Shown: positions 7,324-15,557 of the stretch, in pieces
Numbering within the stretch: the first letter of the stretch is position 1
Layout: each line of letters begins with the position of its first letter
Source of the DNA: an uncultured Alphaproteobacteria bacterium
GTDB lineage: Bacteria; Pseudomonadota; Alphaproteobacteria; MPNO01; UBA830
Direction of reading: 5' to 3'
DNA length: 32,799 nucleotides
Assembly (NCBI GenBank): GCA_913047365.1
Contig: CAJWUK010000008.1
Coordinates: forward strand, 1 to 32,799
Position numbers and translations under genes: made by a program
The notes under the pieces: generated by a model
What the model saw: the letters and a program-made list of their open reading frames with translations, nothing else
Databases searched by the model: none
What the model was told of the DNA's origin: nothing

Positions 7324-8289
7324 TTATAACAGGGCGCGTAATGTCGATCGGATTTCGTCCGGATCCGCAATACCGCTGATGATCACTTGATCAAGCCCAG
7401 CCGAGAAATACTCTGAAAGACGGTTTCGAACATAGGCGGCATCACCGCATGCAGCATGGGCACCAGCGACCTCCGGTCCTATAATCTTTTCCAACTCGTC
7501 CCAGTCTTGTGCGGAAAAAGCTTGTCGCAATTGGTCCTGGTCGAGGGCTGACCCTCCCATCTCGATATTGGTTGCGTGGTGTTCGCCACGCAGAATGAAT
7601 GCCAATGTGCGCCGTACGGGAGCGATTGCTTTGTCCTGATCGGGGTCGATACAGGTGTAAACAATTCCATAATTCCGAATGGATCGTCCTCCCGCTCCCG
7701 CTGTGACGCGTTTGAGACAGGTCTTCACAAACGGTGCGGCCGTGGCACCTGAGACAATTGCCCCATCGGCATGAGTGCCTCCCAGGGCCAACATTCTGGG
7801 CCCCGATGCTGCGAGGAAAATTGGGATTTCTCTCGCACCGTTTACCAGCCTTCGGCCGGAAATTCGGAACTTCTCCCCCTCGAAATGGACGGCGTCGCCA
7901 GCGAACATTTCCCGGCATATTTCCGTTGCTTCTCGAATTGTCAGTAGAGGCCGGTCGCTCTCGATGCCGGCACCTTTCAGATCATTTGGCGCACCCACAC
8001 CAAGACTGAGGACCACGCGTCCGGGGAACAATTCGTCAAGAGTGGCGGCCGACATCGCGGCGTAGACAGGGTGGACGGAAAAAGGGCTGACAGCCATTAA
8101 GGCGACCTTCAAAGTCTTCGTGGCAGCCAGTGCAGCTGACGCAAGGGCGACGGGATCGCGCTGGAACAAGTGGGTCGCTATCCAGAGCGTTTGTGCTCCA
8201 CCTTCCTCTGCTGCCTTCGCCTGCCCCGCGATGTCGGTGGCGGGAGTAAACCCATCGATGGCAAGACCGAGTTCAGACATGGAAGCCAT
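7324..8289 (-). CDS. Luciferase-like (LLM) flavin-dependent oxidoreductase, reductase-like
   Basis: A 321-residue second LLM-class enzyme, distinct from the plus-strand neighbour and closer to the methylenetetrahydromethanopterin-reductase-like type. Seen: GLAIDGF near the N-terminus, AEEGGAQTLWIATHLFQRDPVALASAALAAT (28-58), ELFPGRVVLSLGVGAPND (about 86-103), and IPIFLAASGPRMLALGGTHADGAI (about 155-178). The start at 8289 overlaps the upstream PLP-enzyme gene by 17 bases; an internal ATG nine bases later is equally possible. The two minus-strand genes therefore look translationally coupled. The reaction is unknown. Confidence 0.87.
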   Translation of the reverse strand: MASMSELGLAIDGFTPATDIAGQAKAAEEGGAQTLWIATHLFQRDPVALASAALAATKTLKVALMAVSPFSVHPVYAAMSAATLDELFPGRVVLSLGVGAPNDLKGAGIESDRPLLTIREATEICREMFAGDAVHFEGEKFRISGRRLVNGAREIPIFLAASGPRMLALGGTHADGAIVSGATAAPFVKTCLKRVTAGAGGRSIRNYGIVYTCIDPDQDKAIAPVRRTLAFILRGEHHATNIEMGGSALDQDQLRQAFSAQDWDELEKIIGPEVAGAHAACGDAAYVRNRLSEYFSAGLDQVIISGIADPDEIRSTLRALL

Positions 8290-9517
8290 AAGCGTTAGAA
8301 AGAGCGCCCAACACCGAGCTGAGGCTGGGATCGACTTCCAGAGCTTCTAACCGGTCAGTACCGGAAGTTCCGTAATCCTTCAGCCCGGATGCGGTTAACA
8401 CTGCAAGCACATTGTCCTCTGGGCCAATAATGTTTCTGGAAGCAAGCACGTCAATTGCCGCGAAGGCCGCTGCAGACGACGTCTCAACTGAGAGCCCGCT
8501 TGTGCGGGCCAGCTTGTTTTTTGCGTCAACAAGTGCAGTGTCATCAAGGGCGATGGCGCAGCCGTGGGATCGTTTCAGTGCTTCATGTGCCTGAAAGGTT
8601 CCCCGTGTTACATCGATGGAGTTAGCAATACTTTTGCTGTTTCGCGACACGGCAGGCGGCATATCTAGGTTTTGATCTGCCGCGGCGGAGAGTGAGCCGG
8701 ATACTTCGGCAGCCACCAGTCGTGGGCAGGCGTCAATCCAACCCCACCGGATCATTTCATCGAAACCTTTCCACATACCGAACAGGGCGTCTCCGTAGCA
8801 AACGGGAAGCACGCACCAGTCTGGCACATTCCAGTTCGACTGTTCCGCGATTTCGTATGCGAGCGTTTTGTAGCCTTCGATTCCAATGGGGTTGCTGCCC
8901 ACAGCGGGCCCGAAAAAGGGAGAAGTCGGAAACCAGCCGAATTCCTCAATGGCTTGCGATAGGATCGTCCATCTGTCCTGCATCTCTGGGACAGTCAACA
9001 CCATGGCGCCGTATGACCGCATCTGGGCGACAATGGCGCCAGCCGCTCCTTTATAAGTAAGGACGATGCAGGGTATGCCTGCCCGGGCAGCATAGGCAGC
9101 AGCAGCGGCCCCGGCATTTCCGGTGGAACTTGTTGCAATGGCTGGAGCGCCAATCATCCTTGCCCAGGAAACTGCCACTGTCGCGAGCCGATCCTTGAAC
9201 GACCAGGTGGGATTCCGGGATTCATCCTTTACGCGGATGGGCTTGTGACCGAACCCTTCGACGTTAACTATTGGAGTGCATCCTTCACCCAGGGACACCG
9301 CGTTATCTATACCTACAGGTAAGAAGTCAGCATACTTCCATAGTGATGAGGGGGTTGCAGGAATATTTCCCCGGTCCGGCATATCTTGATTGGGTGCCTG
9401 GCAGGTGAGGTTGCTGGAAACCCCTTCCAACGCGCATGTCTCACAACAACGGTCTATTGCGGTTAACGGATAGGGTCTGCCGCACCGAATACATTCAAGT
9501 CCGATTGGTTGGGCCAT
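8273..9517 (-). CDS. Threonine-synthase-like PLP-dependent enzyme
   Basis: A fold-type II PLP enzyme, 414 residues from the preferred ATG at 9517 (the ORF track uses a TTG at 9538, adding MGNHSKR). An N-terminal zinc-ribbon-like segment has C9-x2-C12 and C24/C25-C28. The PLP lysine is Lys108 in NPTWSFKDR, and the phosphate-cradling loop is SSTGNAG (130-136). The C-terminus has LTASGLKDYG, as in threonine synthases. In the housekeeping pathway such an enzyme converts O-phosphohomoserine to threonine. Its coupling to an LLM oxidoreductase gene, facing a hyuAB operon, makes a specialised lyase or beta-replacement role as likely (inference). True thrC usually sits elsewhere with hom or a peptidase gene. 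Confidence 0.82.
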   Translation of the reverse strand: MAQPIGLECIRCGRPYPLTAIDRCCETCALEGVSSNLTCQAPNQDMPDRGNIPATPSSLWKYADFLPVGIDNAVSLGEGCTPIVNVEGFGHKPIRVKDESRNPTWSFKDRLATVAVSWARMIGAPAIATSSTGNAGAAAAAYAARAGIPCIVLTYKGAAGAIVAQMRSYGAMVLTVPEMQDRWTILSQAIEEFGWFPTSPFFGPAVGSNPIGIEGYKTLAYEIAEQSNWNVPDWCVLPVCYGDALFGMWKGFDEMIRWGWIDACPRLVAAEVSGSLSAAADQNLDMPPAVSRNSKSIANSIDVTRGTFQAHEALKRSHGCAIALDDTALVDAKNKLARTSGLSVETSSAAAFAAIDVLASRNIIGPEDNVLAVLTASGLKDYGTSGTDRLEALEVDPSLSSVLGALSNAYGFHV

Positions 9518-9592
9518 ACGCTTGCTGTGGTTTCCCAATCCGCAATTGCAGTTTGTGTGGTTTTAAAACACCACCGAAGGACCGTCACGATT

Positions 9593-9619
9593 TAATCCGG
9601 TTCCTGATCTCCGACGTAA
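9593..9619 (+). promoter_or_regulatory. Candidate ECF11 (RpoE-ChrR type) promoter for the DUF6134-SDR operon
   Basis: TAATCC (9593-9598), a 16-base spacer and CGTAA (9615-9619) lie 35 bases upstream of the DUF6134 start. This differs by one base from the TGATCC-N16-CGTAA pattern I recall for RpoE-ChrR promoters, described in Rhodobacter as TGATCC-N18-TAAGA. The same architecture occurs before the FAD gene at 14622-14596. Confidence 0.5.
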
Positions 9620-9653
9620 CAGAAGAGAAGGTCGTAAACGGAACCCTTGGCGA

Positions 9654-10355
9654 ATGCTTTCTCGTCCCTCGATCCACATATCGGTTCTGATATTTGGGTT
9701 GGTGCTTACCACCAACTTTGTCGGTGCATCCCAAAACCCTATTGGTATTTATGGGGACGAGATCGTGTTCGACGTAATTCGCAATGGAAAAACCGTGGGC
9801 GAGCACAAAGTAACGTTCGTACCAACTGAAGAAGGGCTTTCGGTCGATTCGCGCCTTCGTATTGACATCAGATTTCTTGGATTGACGGTCTATAAATATC
9901 GATATGTATCCCGTTCGATCTGGGGGGGAGGACGGCTGTTATATTTGAATGCGGCCGTCGATGATGATGGGAAAAGGCACAATGTAGCTGTGGAGCATTT
10001 CAAAGGCAGATTGCATATTACTGGCCCGGCCGGGCTCAAGTTTGCTTCTCCGAACACGCTCCCCACTAATCACTGGAATGTTTCGGTTCTCCGATCAGAC
10101 CATGTCATCAATACAATTACCGGTAAGGTGAACCGGGTCAGGATTGAGCGTGTAGGGGAGGCCACCGTGACCACGAATGCCGGTCCCAGATATGCAACCC
10201 ACTACCGTTATACCGGGGATCTCGACGTAGATGTCTGGTACGACCAAATGGGTCGCTGGGTAAAATTGCGTTTCGGTGTAAAAGATGGCTCGATCGTAGA
10301 ATACATGTGCAAACGTTGCGGAAAGCCTAAGAGGCAGCCAAATGGCCCGAAGTAA
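9654..10355 (+). CDS. DUF6134 family exported protein
   Basis: A 233-residue protein that I assign to DUF6134 by its overall pattern; its molecular function is unknown. A signal peptide is visible (hydrophobic ISVLIFGLVLTTNFV, likely cleavage after VGA), followed by IVFDVIRNGKTVGEHKVTF and a beta-rich body without obvious catalytic residues. Such proteins look like periplasmic lipid or ligand binders (inference). The C-terminus carries CKRC, a possible metal or disulfide site. It overlaps the following SDR gene by 14 bases and so belongs with it. Its candidate RpoE-ChrR type promoter links it to the opposing CFA cluster. Confidence 0.75.
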   Translation: MLSRPSIHISVLIFGLVLTTNFVGASQNPIGIYGDEIVFDVIRNGKTVGEHKVTFVPTEEGLSVDSRLRIDIRFLGLTVYKYRYVSRSIWGGGRLLYLNAAVDDDGKRHNVAVEHFKGRLHITGPAGLKFASPNTLPTNHWNVSVLRSDHVINTITGKVNRVRIERVGEATVTTNAGPRYATHYRYTGDLDVDVWYDQMGRWVKLRFGVKDGSIVEYMCKRCGKPKRQPNGPK

Positions 10356-11124
10356 ACTTGAGGCGGGCTCCGTTGTCTGGATTACGGGGGCAGGAAAAGG
10401 CATTGGCCGTGCCTTGTCTGTTGAACTCGCCAAGCGCGGAATGAAGATCGCGGCAAGCGCGCGAACTCGATCAGATCTTCAATCGTTGGTTTCGCAATCC
10501 ACTGAGCTAGCCGGATCGATATCCTCCTGGCCTGTCGATGTTACGGAGCGGGAAGAAATGTCGAAAACGGCTTCTGCTATCGAAGCCGAGTTAGGTTCAA
10601 TCGATTTGCTAGTCTGCAACGCGGGCACACACAGCCCTGTCACCGCTGAAAACTTCGATGCGGAGGCTTTCAACCAACTCCTCGACATTAACATCATGGG
10701 CGTGGTTAACGGGATAGCCCCTGTTTTACCTAGGATGACGGCCAGAAGTTCGGGAAGAATTGCTGTCGTTTCCTCCGTTGCGGGTTACCGAGGTTTGCCT
10801 TCGGCCCCCTCATACGGAGCGACCAAGGCGGCGCTCATAAACATGTGTGAGGCGTTGAAGCCGGAACTGGAACACTCTGGTGTCAAACTACATCTTGTCT
10901 GTCCAGGTTTCGTCAGGACCCCCTTAACTGATAGGAACAGCTTCCACATGCCGTTTTTGATGGAACCGGAAGATGCGGCGCGTCGTATCGCTGATGGTAT
11001 CCAGCGCAACAAATTCGAAATTACGTTTCCCTGGCGTTTTGTTTTCTGGCTCAAGTTGGGCCGCATATTGCCCTATTGGGCGTACTTCGCTCTGACCCGT
11101 CGGCTGGCGGCGGCAGGAAAGTAG
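10342..11124 (+). CDS. Short-chain dehydrogenase/reductase (SDR)
   Basis: A 260-residue classical SDR that oxidises or reduces a hydroxyl or keto group with NAD(P)H. Seen: cofactor loop TGAGKGIG (15-22), CNAG (92-95), catalytic serine in VVSSVAG (Ser144/145) and Tyr158-x3-Lys162 in YGATK. An extra C-terminal segment (about 225-260, FVFWLKLGRILPYWAYFALTRRLA) is hydrophobic and amphipathic and suggests membrane association, as expected for an enzyme on lipid substrates. Its start lies inside the DUF6134 gene. It converges on the CFA gene with 16 bases between stops. An acyl or lipid-linked substrate is inferred from these neighbours. Confidence 0.88.
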   Translation: MARSKLEAGSVVWITGAGKGIGRALSVELAKRGMKIAASARTRSDLQSLVSQSTELAGSISSWPVDVTEREEMSKTASAIEAELGSIDLLVCNAGTHSPVTAENFDAEAFNQLLDINIMGVVNGIAPVLPRMTARSSGRIAVVSSVAGYRGLPSAPSYGATKAALINMCEALKPELEHSGVKLHLVCPGFVRTPLTDRNSFHMPFLMEPEDAARRIADGIQRNKFEITFPWRFVFWLKLGRILPYWAYFALTRRLAAAGK

Positions 11125-11140
11125 AGAAACGCGAAGGTCT

Positions 11141-12388
11141 TCAGTTTTTCTGCGTCGATAGGATGTATTGGGAAACATCAATTGTACCGCGCCGAAATCC
11201 TGCTTCACTGTAGGCTAGGTAGTATCGCCAAAGCCGCCGAAAACGCTCGTCCATGCCGAGCTTCTGAATTTCAGGCCAGGCTAACTCGAATCGCTCGCGC
11301 CACCGCGCCAAAGTGTTCGCATACGAATTTCCAAAAGAATATATGTTGTCGATTTGAAGCTTATGTGCGGTCGCTTGGGTTTCGATCGATCTCGGCGACG
11401 GTAACATGCCGCCAGGGAAAATATATGCCTGTATGAAATCGGCCGCTTTTCGATACCGGTCAAAGCGTTCATTGGCGATCGTGATCGCCTGCAGTCCGAT
11501 ACGACCCTCTCGCGCCAGTCTTTCCTTCAAGGTTCCAAAATACGCGGGCCAGAATTTTTCACCTACCGCTTCTATCATTTCGATAGACACGATCCTGTCG
11601 AATTTCCCGGCGATGTCACGGTAATCTTGGAATTTTATCGTTACCTTATCCTGCAGGCCGGCTCGCCGCATTCGATTTCGCGCGTATTTTTCCTGTTCAC
11701 GCGAAACAGTCACAGCTGTTACATCGCACCCGTAAGCAGAAGCAGCGATCTCGGAAAAACCGCCCCAACCACAGCCGATCTCAAGAAGCTTCATACCGGG
11801 TTTAAGTCCTAGTTGGTCGGCAAGACGACGGTATTTTCTTTGCTGAGCGTCTTCCAGTTTTTCAGCAGGGTGACGGAACAGAGCTGATGAATATGTCATA
11901 CTGTCATCTAGCCATCGCCGGTAAAATTCGTTTCCTAGATCGTAGTGTGAGGCGATGTTTTTCCGGCTGCCCAACCGGGAATTGGAGCGAAGAAGATGGC
12001 GGGTCCGGTTCAAGGCTCGAACCGGCCATATTCCTTCCAGGGTTTGTTGAATCTTTGCCTCGTTTCCTATTCCGGCTGAAATTGTTGCGACCAAATCGTC
12101 TGCATCCCATTCACCTTCAATATACGCTTTCACCATTCCCAGATGGCCACCCAAAAATATACGTCTGGCAACGCGCAAAGTATGCAATCGGACTTTCGCG
12201 TCCGGGAGATTGCCTTCTTTGGGTGGAATGGTAGTGCCGTTAGGCATCGTCAGCGCAATATTGTCCGGCGTAAGACGGAGAAGGGTCGTATTAAGAGAAA
12301 AAACGACAATTTTAGGCAGCGATCCTTCGGGAGAGATGGTTGGCGGCACGGGATTTGCGATTGAACTGTTTTGAGTGTCGTTGCTCAT
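11141..12388 (-). CDS. cfa: Cyclopropane-fatty-acyl-phospholipid synthase family methyltransferase
   Basis: A SAM-dependent enzyme that transfers a methylene or methyl group to unsaturated acyl chains of membrane phospholipids. I prefer ATG 12388 (415 residues), eight bases after the DUF1365 stop; the track start at 12430 adds 14 residues inside that gene. An N-terminal region of about 120 residues precedes the catalytic domain. Domain signatures are SHYDLGNEFYRRWLDDSMTYSSALF, the SAM loop LLEIGCGWGGFSE, and SIEMIEAVGEKFWPAYF, all typical of CFA synthases. Some homologues make methylated or furan fatty acid precursors instead of cyclopropanes. Its grouping with DUF1365 and FAD genes resembles that type of cluster. 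Confidence 0.9.
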   Translation of the reverse strand: MSNDTQNSSIANPVPPTISPEGSLPKIVVFSLNTTLLRLTPDNIALTMPNGTTIPPKEGNLPDAKVRLHTLRVARRIFLGGHLGMVKAYIEGEWDADDLVATISAGIGNEAKIQQTLEGIWPVRALNRTRHLLRSNSRLGSRKNIASHYDLGNEFYRRWLDDSMTYSSALFRHPAEKLEDAQQRKYRRLADQLGLKPGMKLLEIGCGWGGFSEIAASAYGCDVTAVTVSREQEKYARNRMRRAGLQDKVTIKFQDYRDIAGKFDRIVSIEMIEAVGEKFWPAYFGTLKERLAREGRIGLQAITIANERFDRYRKAADFIQAYIFPGGMLPSPRSIETQATAHKLQIDNIYSFGNSYANTLARWRERFELAWPEIQKLGMDERFRRLWRYYLAYSEAGFRRGTIDVSQYILSTQKN

Positions 12389-12395
12389 TTCCAAT

Positions 12396-13175
12396 TTATT
12401 CGCCAGGCGATGGCACAACCGTGACCACATTCCTTGGGCTTTCTGGTTTTTTGTAAACCGCTGCGCCCTTTCGCCAAAGCCTCAACGCCTCCCAATGAAT
12501 TCCGACAATTATTTTCAACGTCATTAGAGGATAACGGAAAAAGGCTTGCAACAGGGTTCGATCGGTAAGTGGACGCCGGGTGCCCGTAAATGCCGCCTGC
12601 AAAAGGACTCCCTGGTCATCGCTTTCAGCGATAGTGAGAATGATTTCTTGGCTTGGAGGGCTGATACGGAAATTGTAACGGGCATCCATTCCGATAAAGG
12701 GAGACACATGGAGCTGTTTATCGCAAGATTGCCGGATAGGCCCAGTCCCAGTTCCGTTCGCCCGGATCAGGTAGGCATGTCGCTCGCCAAAGGTATTGTG
12801 AACTTCGTAAAGGATGGCTACCAGCTCTTCATTGGGCCGGTAGCAGAAGTAGACGCTGAGGGGATTGAATACGTACCCAAGGACACGGGGATAGCACAAA
12901 AGCCGGATTGGACCGTTTTGGGTATCTATGCCGGCATCGGATAGTTCTTTTTTGACCCATTGCCTTACCGTGTAGCCCGCTGTCCCATGATCGTTTTCGT
13001 GAAAAGAGAACAGGTTGAAACGGTTCAAAGAGAAAAGACGGCAACTGGCTGCGGTGTCTTCGAGTTTGTCGAGATCGATTAGAAGCGAGAATACACTATA
13101 TCGGAGACGGTGGCGTCGCGGTCGGCTTCTCGTATGAACGACCTCACCGAAATAAAGGGCGCCTTTCATGGTCAC
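12396..13175 (-). CDS. DUF1365 family protein
   Basis: A 259-residue protein with the classic DUF1365 pattern: N-terminal ALYFGEVVHTRSRPRRHRLRY, then NRFNLFSFHENDHG (about 51-64), CYPRVLGYVFNPLSVYFCY (about 94-112), YEVHNTFGERHAY (about 122-134) and FFRYPLMTLKIIVGIHWEALRLW near the C-terminus. The biochemical role is unknown. The family nearly always lies between an FAD-dependent oxidoreductase and a CFA-like methyltransferase and is presumed to help modify acyl chains at the membrane. Here it overlaps the FAD gene by four bases (ATGA type) and is followed by cfa after eight bases, so all three are co-translated. Confidence 0.92.
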   Translation of the reverse strand: MTMKGALYFGEVVHTRSRPRRHRLRYSVFSLLIDLDKLEDTAASCRLFSLNRFNLFSFHENDHGTAGYTVRQWVKKELSDAGIDTQNGPIRLLCYPRVLGYVFNPLSVYFCYRPNEELVAILYEVHNTFGERHAYLIRANGTGTGPIRQSCDKQLHVSPFIGMDARYNFRISPPSQEIILTIAESDDQGVLLQAAFTGTRRPLTDRTLLQAFFRYPLMTLKIIVGIHWEALRLWRKGAAVYKKPESPRNVVTVVPSPGE

Positions 13176-14533
13176 GCAGCTCTCTCCAGCGACTGTTCTC
13201 CCGGCTGTCTCAGATTTATGCGTCCGGATTCATTTGCGACGTTCCAGGGACGCCGAACACCGCCAATGTCCTCCGCAACAGCCAACCCGGCCTGCAGCGC
13301 GTCTTCGTGGAAACCGTATCCAAAATAGCTGCCGCAAAACCAGGTATTTCGGACGCCCTGAATCTGCGAGATTTTTTTTTGGGCACTCAGAGCGCTTAAA
13401 TTAAACATTGGATGATCGTATTCAAACTCTGCTTCGATTGATCCCGGGTGGGGTTCCCGTGACGGGTTTAAGGTGACGAAATAGTTCTTGTCGGTGTCCA
13501 ACCGTTGGAGCTTGTTCATCCAATATGTGACACAAACCGAATTATCTTCGACGTCGCTGTTCCTAACATAGTTCCAGCTTGACCACGCTCTTCGCCGTTT
13601 CGGCATCAGGGTGGAATCCGTGTGCAGCACGGCGCGGTTTTTGGAGTATTTAAATTGTTGAAGGAGAGACCGTTCTGCATGGTCAGTGTCTGAAAGTATA
13701 GAGAACGCCTGATCCGCGTGTGTTGCCAACACCACGGCATCGAAATTCTCTTCCCGACCGAATTGGTCTGTTATAACAGCCCCAACGGGTGTGCGCCTGA
13801 CACTTGTGATGCAGCATCCGGATTGAACTGTAGAAGACATATTCGACCTTAGTCGCTCGACGTAGGAACGGCTGCCTCCGACGACTGTTCGCCAGTCGGG
13901 CCGTTTTCGGAATTTCAATAGGGAATGATTCACATAAAAGCGGAGAAATGCCTCCAGCGGATAATTACGCATTTCATCCGAGGGTGAAGACCAGATTGCG
14001 GCCCCCATAGGCAAAAGATGGTCTCTGACAAACGGTTCCGAATAATTGTTTAGGTCCAGGTATTCTCCTAGAGAAAGATGTGGAATCTCGGATTGTCCCA
14101 ACAGGTCCGGAGCCTCCGAATAAAACCGTCTTATGTCCGAAACCATATTCCAAAATCGAGGTGAAATAGCGTTCAGTGGCCTTGCAAACAAGCCTCCAAA
14201 ATTTCCGGCATATTCGAATTTTCCCCTGTTTATGGAGACAGAAAATGACATATGGCTTGGCGACGTCGTGACATTCAAATAATCGAATAATGCGGTCAGA
14301 TTTGGGTAGTTCGGCTCATTGTAAACGATGAAGCCAGTATCTATCGGAATACGGGCGCCTTCCGAGGTGACGTCCACTGTATTGCTGTGACCGCCCAAAC
14401 GGTTTTCTTTTTCGTAAATTGTAACTTCGTGTTTATTGCTTAAGAGCCAGGCGGCGGATAGGCCGGCAATACCTGTGCCAACGACCGCTATTTTTCGAGG
14501 AATGATTTCTGAGTTCGTATTGCTCGCGGCCAT
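13172..14533 (-). CDS. FAD-dependent amine-oxidase-type oxidoreductase of the CFA/DUF1365 cluster
   Basis: A 453-residue flavoprotein. The Rossmann FAD site is IAVVGTGIAGLSAAWLL (about residues 15-31), followed by the acidic strand end EVTIYEKENRLGGHSNTVDV. Further family segments are DTGFIVYNEPNYPNL and the C-terminal flavin-binding NTWFCGSYFGYGFHEDALQAGLAVAED. Similar proteins are annotated as flavin amine oxidase or cyclopropane-fatty-acid associated dehydrogenase. In Rhodobacter, related genes belong to the singlet-oxygen response and to furan fatty acid synthesis (recalled, not checked). It heads the minus-strand trio, and a near-consensus RpoE-ChrR type promoter lies 63 bases upstream. 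Confidence 0.9.
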   Translation of the reverse strand: MAASNTNSEIIPRKIAVVGTGIAGLSAAWLLSNKHEVTIYEKENRLGGHSNTVDVTSEGARIPIDTGFIVYNEPNYPNLTALFDYLNVTTSPSHMSFSVSINRGKFEYAGNFGGLFARPLNAISPRFWNMVSDIRRFYSEAPDLLGQSEIPHLSLGEYLDLNNYSEPFVRDHLLPMGAAIWSSPSDEMRNYPLEAFLRFYVNHSLLKFRKRPDWRTVVGGSRSYVERLRSNMSSTVQSGCCITSVRRTPVGAVITDQFGREENFDAVVLATHADQAFSILSDTDHAERSLLQQFKYSKNRAVLHTDSTLMPKRRRAWSSWNYVRNSDVEDNSVCVTYWMNKLQRLDTDKNYFVTLNPSREPHPGSIEAEFEYDHPMFNLSALSAQKKISQIQGVRNTWFCGSYFGYGFHEDALQAGLAVAEDIGGVRRPWNVANESGRINLRQPGEQSLERAA

Positions 14534-14595
14534 TCTGGCGGATTCCCGATTTGCAAACTATCGCCGGAACACCCGCGACAATATCAATTACGGCA

Positions 14596-14622
14596 TTACG
14601 TCTGTTTTTTCGATAAGGATCA
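14596..14622 (-). promoter_or_regulatory. Candidate ECF11 (RpoE-ChrR type) promoter for the FAD-DUF1365-cfa operon
   Basis: On the minus strand TGATCC (14622-14617), a 16-base spacer and CGTAA (14600-14596) match the -35 and -10 elements I recall for RpoE-ChrR promoters. The site lies in the 112-base gap between the MBL gene stop and the FAD gene start. The plus-strand partner operon has the same pattern with the same spacing. Confidence 0.6.
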
Positions 14623-14645
14623 GTTGGAATAGCGAATCTTTTTGC

Positions 14646-15545
14646 TCAGCCGCTTCCCGGTGAAAAGCTCGAATTAGCAGAGACCGAACCATTGCATTCG
14701 GCCCGGCCAGTTTCCACCATATGCTCCATATGAGCGAGTACGGAACGGGAGGCGGCACCGTGCATTTTTTCCGGCAGGTGCGTATACATTCTTCGCACCA
14801 TCTCCGGAATCGTGGCCAGGCCTTCCGCAAGGCATTTGGCAATTTCGCCTTCCCGCATCAGTCGATGGTTCAGGTAGGCCCTTACAAAAGGCTTGGTGTC
14901 AGTGATTTCTGGACCGTGACCCGGGAGATAAAGATCTTCGTCACGTTCAAGGCACACCCGAAGAGAATCGAGATATTCCCGCATATTGCCATCGGGTGGC
15001 GAGACGATTGTAGTATTCCAGCCCATCACGTGATCGCCGGAAAAAAGGAGGTTTTGTTCTTTAAAGGTGTAACAGTGGTGGTTGGACATGTGCCCTGGCG
15101 TATGAACCGCTTCCAGGGTCCAGCCTGGTCCTTCAATCGCGTCGCCATCGTCGATTTCTTCGTCCGGGGCGAAATCTTCTTGATGCGCTTCGACGGTTTG
15201 TCCTCCGTCCAGCGGGCGTGGATATGCACCAACGATTGGGGCACCCGTCAGCTCTTTCAGCCAATCGGACGCCGGCGAATGGTCCATATGTGTGTGGGTG
15301 ACGACGATGTGAGTTACCGCCTCTCCAGCTAATGCGTTCCTTATTTTGTCGACGTGCTCTTCAATCATCGGGCCAGGGTCGATAACGGCTACTTCACCCT
15401 TTCCGACCACATAGGTGTTGGTTCCTAAATGTGTGAATGCGCTGGGATTTTCAGCAACGATCCTACGGACCCCCGGGGCAACTTCCTGTGCCACTCCGTA
15501 TTCGAACGGCATTTCCTTACGGAACGGAATTTCTGCTGAACCCAT
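14646..15545 (-). CDS. MBL-fold metallo-hydrolase (LACTB2/GloB-like)
   Basis: A 299-residue zinc hydrolase of the metallo-beta-lactamase fold. The metal site is THTHMDHSP, with His84, His86, Asp88 and His89. Further ligands are in HTPGHMSNHH, FSGDHVMGW and LPGHGPEI. A winged-helix-like C-terminal segment with LNHRLMREGEIAKCLAEGLATIPEMVRRMY matches the LACTB2-like group. The substrate could be a thioester, an RNA or a small ester; the sequence does not decide. GGAG eight bases before ATG 15545 supports the start. It lies 12 bases downstream of mrp and is probably co-transcribed with it. Related MBL genes often sit next to lipid or CoA metabolism, which would fit the downstream cluster. Confidence 0.87.
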   Translation of the reverse strand: MGSAEIPFRKEMPFEYGVAQEVAPGVRRIVAENPSAFTHLGTNTYVVGKGEVAVIDPGPMIEEHVDKIRNALAGEAVTHIVVTHTHMDHSPASDWLKELTGAPIVGAYPRPLDGGQTVEAHQEDFAPDEEIDDGDAIEGPGWTLEAVHTPGHMSNHHCYTFKEQNLLFSGDHVMGWNTTIVSPPDGNMREYLDSLRVCLERDEDLYLPGHGPEITDTKPFVRAYLNHRLMREGEIAKCLAEGLATIPEMVRRMYTHLPEKMHGAASRSVLAHMEHMVETGRAECNGSVSANSSFSPGSG

Positions 15546-15557
15546 CTGCTTGCTCCG

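Noticed and set aside
9560-9569. GTTTTAAAAC palindrome between the PLP-enzyme gene and the DUF6134 gene
   Set aside because: The symmetry is short and of low complexity, the flanking bases do not extend it, and it occurs once only.
9606-9619. TGATCT close before CGTAA as the -35 of the DUF6134 promoter
   Set aside because: Only four bases separate TGATCT from CGTAA, too few for a promoter. TAATCC at 9593 has the correct 16-base spacing.
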